A stretch of 64,000 bases of DNA from a virus. Shown here in pieces: positions 62,867-64,000 of this stretch. Under the pieces are notes generated by a model, which worked only from the letters and a program-made list of their open reading frames with translations, had not been told where the DNA came from and searched no databases. The stretch lies in the IMG/VR virus record IMGVR_UViG_3300046740_000358, positions 1 to 64,000 of that record; one strand, given 5' to 3'. Numbering within the stretch: position 1 is the first letter of the stretch; each line of letters begins with the position of its first letter. The position numbers and the translations under genes were made by a program.

Positions 62867-63153
62867 CTGCCTTCCGCCCTTCTGTTGACCGCTTCGATTT
62901 CATCCCTTGGGTAGCCAAGCACCATCATCAACGTTGCGATCTGCACGTCGAGGCGCATCCGGATCAGGCGCCTCTCGTCGGCGTCGGGCTCCGTGGGAGT
63001 CAGCCACCCGTCCGGCTCAATCCAGCCGACGCGCGCCTCGTCCTGGATGTACAGCAGCGATTGCAGCAGTTCCTGGCTGGCCATCGTCCGCACGGGCCCC
63101 GGTGTGCTGATGGCTGCCGCGGCGATGACGCCGATGTCTTCCATCCGCGTCAC
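62863..63153 (-). CDS. hypothetical protein, 96 aa
   Basis: GTG 63153 overlaps the upstream stop. Helical: TMASQELLQSLLYIQDEARVGWIEPDG, then DERRLIRMRLDVQIATLMMVLGYPRDEIEAVNRRAEG. No family recognised; coupled to the glycosyltransferase-like genes. Confidence 0.55.
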   Translation of the reverse strand: MTRMEDIGVIAAAAISTPGPVRTMASQELLQSLLYIQDEARVGWIEPDGWLTPTEPDADERRLIRMRLDVQIATLMMVLGYPRDEIEAVNRRAEGR

Positions 63154-63929
63154 CGCGACACCAACGTTCTTTCCGCCCAGTGGATAGGGCTGTCATCCTT
63201 GGACGACGCGAGCCACGCCGTTTCCTTTGCGATCGCCCCCAGCACCCCCGGGCCGTAGCCGCGGCCCGAGTAGATATTCTTGATGACGTTCGACGGCTGG
63301 CACTCCGAGGCGAAGGCTACCCGGTGGAACACGTCCCATGCTTGCCCATTCGGCGTGACGTGGATGCTCGGGCGGTCGACCCACATCGACAAGTGCAGCA
63401 GCATCGACCCGTTCACGTGCTGACCAGGGCCTGGGCGGTCCATCAGGCAGCCGGTCACGCGCTTGCCGTTGGCCAAGGCGCGATCGTGCTCGATCCTCAG
63501 CCGGTCAATCCAGTCGACCGACAGGGGGCACCCGTCGTGCTCGATCGTGAACACGGACGGGCGCCCGTGGCCAGCCTGCCATTGCTCGGCGAGCGTCCAC
63601 ACCGTCCCTGCCCACAGCGCGTTCGCTCCGTCGGGGTGGCTAGTGCGGGGCTCTTTGCCGACCTCATCCATGGGGTCCTTGATGGCCAGCGCCATCGTCG
63701 GGATCTTCTCTCGGCACCGCGCCAGCGTCGCCTGCAGGTCCGGCGAGTCTGGGCAGTCGGCCCGCCGGCACAGCGCCAGCGCGACATCGCATCGGGGTTT
63801 TGCCTCGATGTCCGCCAGCAGTCGCGCGAGCCGGAGGGCGAGCTCGGCGTCACCGCTCCAGTATTGAAGCGCGATCACGAAACCTTCCATTGGCGTGTCC
63901 ACGTAGTTGCTCTCCATCGGTGCTGGCAT
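63150..63929 (-). CDS. possible glycosyltransferase, 259 aa
   Basis: GFVIALQYWSGDAELALRLARLLADIE is an opening like that of phage glycosyltransferases (first strand, then acidic/aromatic turn). VFTIEHDGCPLSVDWIDRLRIEHDRALANGKRVTG holds a likely DxxxDW motif, and HVNGSMLLHLSMWVDRPSIHVTPNG follows. Donor and acceptor unknown. Start ATG 63929; the remaining 71 bases to the right edge hold no gene start that can be seen. Confidence 0.5.
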   Translation of the reverse strand: MPAPMESNYVDTPMEGFVIALQYWSGDAELALRLARLLADIEAKPRCDVALALCRRADCPDSPDLQATLARCREKIPTMALAIKDPMDEVGKEPRTSHPDGANALWAGTVWTLAEQWQAGHGRPSVFTIEHDGCPLSVDWIDRLRIEHDRALANGKRVTGCLMDRPGPGQHVNGSMLLHLSMWVDRPSIHVTPNGQAWDVFHRVAFASECQPSNVIKNIYSGRGYGPGVLGAIAKETAWLASSKDDSPIHWAERTLVSR

Positions 63930-64000
63930 TCTTGGTTCTCTGCTCGCTCGAAGTGGGCGCCGAAGGACGCGTGCCCCGGCAAGGGCACGTACCTCTCACG

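Noticed and set aside
1-64000. Integrase, excisionase or CI-type repressor and attachment sites
   Set aside because: None seen in the window by motif; no tyrosine or serine recombinase active-site pattern was recognised. A temperate life style cannot be claimed.

Overview
The window is a stretch of a tailed-phage (or prophage) genome from a GC-rich host. It holds an almost complete contractile-tail (myovirus-type) virion set: sheath, tube, baseplate J, Gp138-type spike, tape measure, capsid, portal and terminase. It also carries a phage replication and recombination set (DnaB-type helicase, helicase loader, initiator, RecT, YqaJ-type exonuclease, RusA). No integrase, excisionase, CI-like repressor, rRNA or bacterial housekeeping gene was seen, so nothing shows lysogeny, and the host cannot be named. 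Nearly every junction is a 1-4 base stop/start overlap (ATGA, GTGA, TTGA or TGATG). I used this to choose starts and to recover small genes below the usual size cut-off.

Layout. (1) 1-16754, minus strand: recombination (DUF1351-like, RecT, YqaJ), replication (helicase, loader, initiator), a DUF3268 zinc-finger protein, a DUF1643 protein, a C5-cytosine methyltransferase, a possible sigma-like factor, many small proteins, a ribbon-helix-helix (RHH) protein with its own palindromic site, and RusA. (2) 16807-16827: an intrinsic terminator that separates this early block from the late block. (3) 16854-41408, minus strand, read from capsid to fibre: minor head protein, protease/scaffold, cement protein, DUF2184 capsid protein, neck proteins, sheath, tube, tail chaperone with a -1 frameshift site, tape measure, Dit-like, plug, hub, spike, baseplate J, DUF2612, Gly-rich fibre, and a possible lysis/surface group. 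A tRNA-Met(CAT) and a three-gene plus-strand cassette ending in a lipoprotein interrupt it at 23.3-24.4 kb. (4) 41.5-47.5 kb, mixed strands: RHH protein, portal (plus), both terminase subunits (minus), then a plus-strand operon of two Lys/Gly-rich peptides, a PP-loop PAPS-reductase-like enzyme and a ParB-like protein broken by a frameshift. (5) 47.0-56.65 kb, minus strand: about 20 small accessory genes, including DUF6283, nucleotidyltransferase, ASCH, RHH, a DUF3560-methyltransferase fusion and a DUF488 fusion. They lie behind a good sigma70-like promoter whose start would make the first mRNA leaderless. (6) 57-63.9 kb, minus strand: a 938-residue protein with about 20 copies of a 21-residue repeat, other likely virion-surface proteins and two glycosyltransferase-like proteins.

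The genes fit a lytic or temperate phage that replicates through its own helicase and loader, recombines through RecT/YqaJ/RusA, methylates DNA, packages with a two-subunit terminase and builds a contractile tail. At least six small RHH proteins sit at or near module borders, and repeated GATATC-centred sites occur at two of those borders. Together they suggest a home-made regulatory network. No endolysin was recognised.
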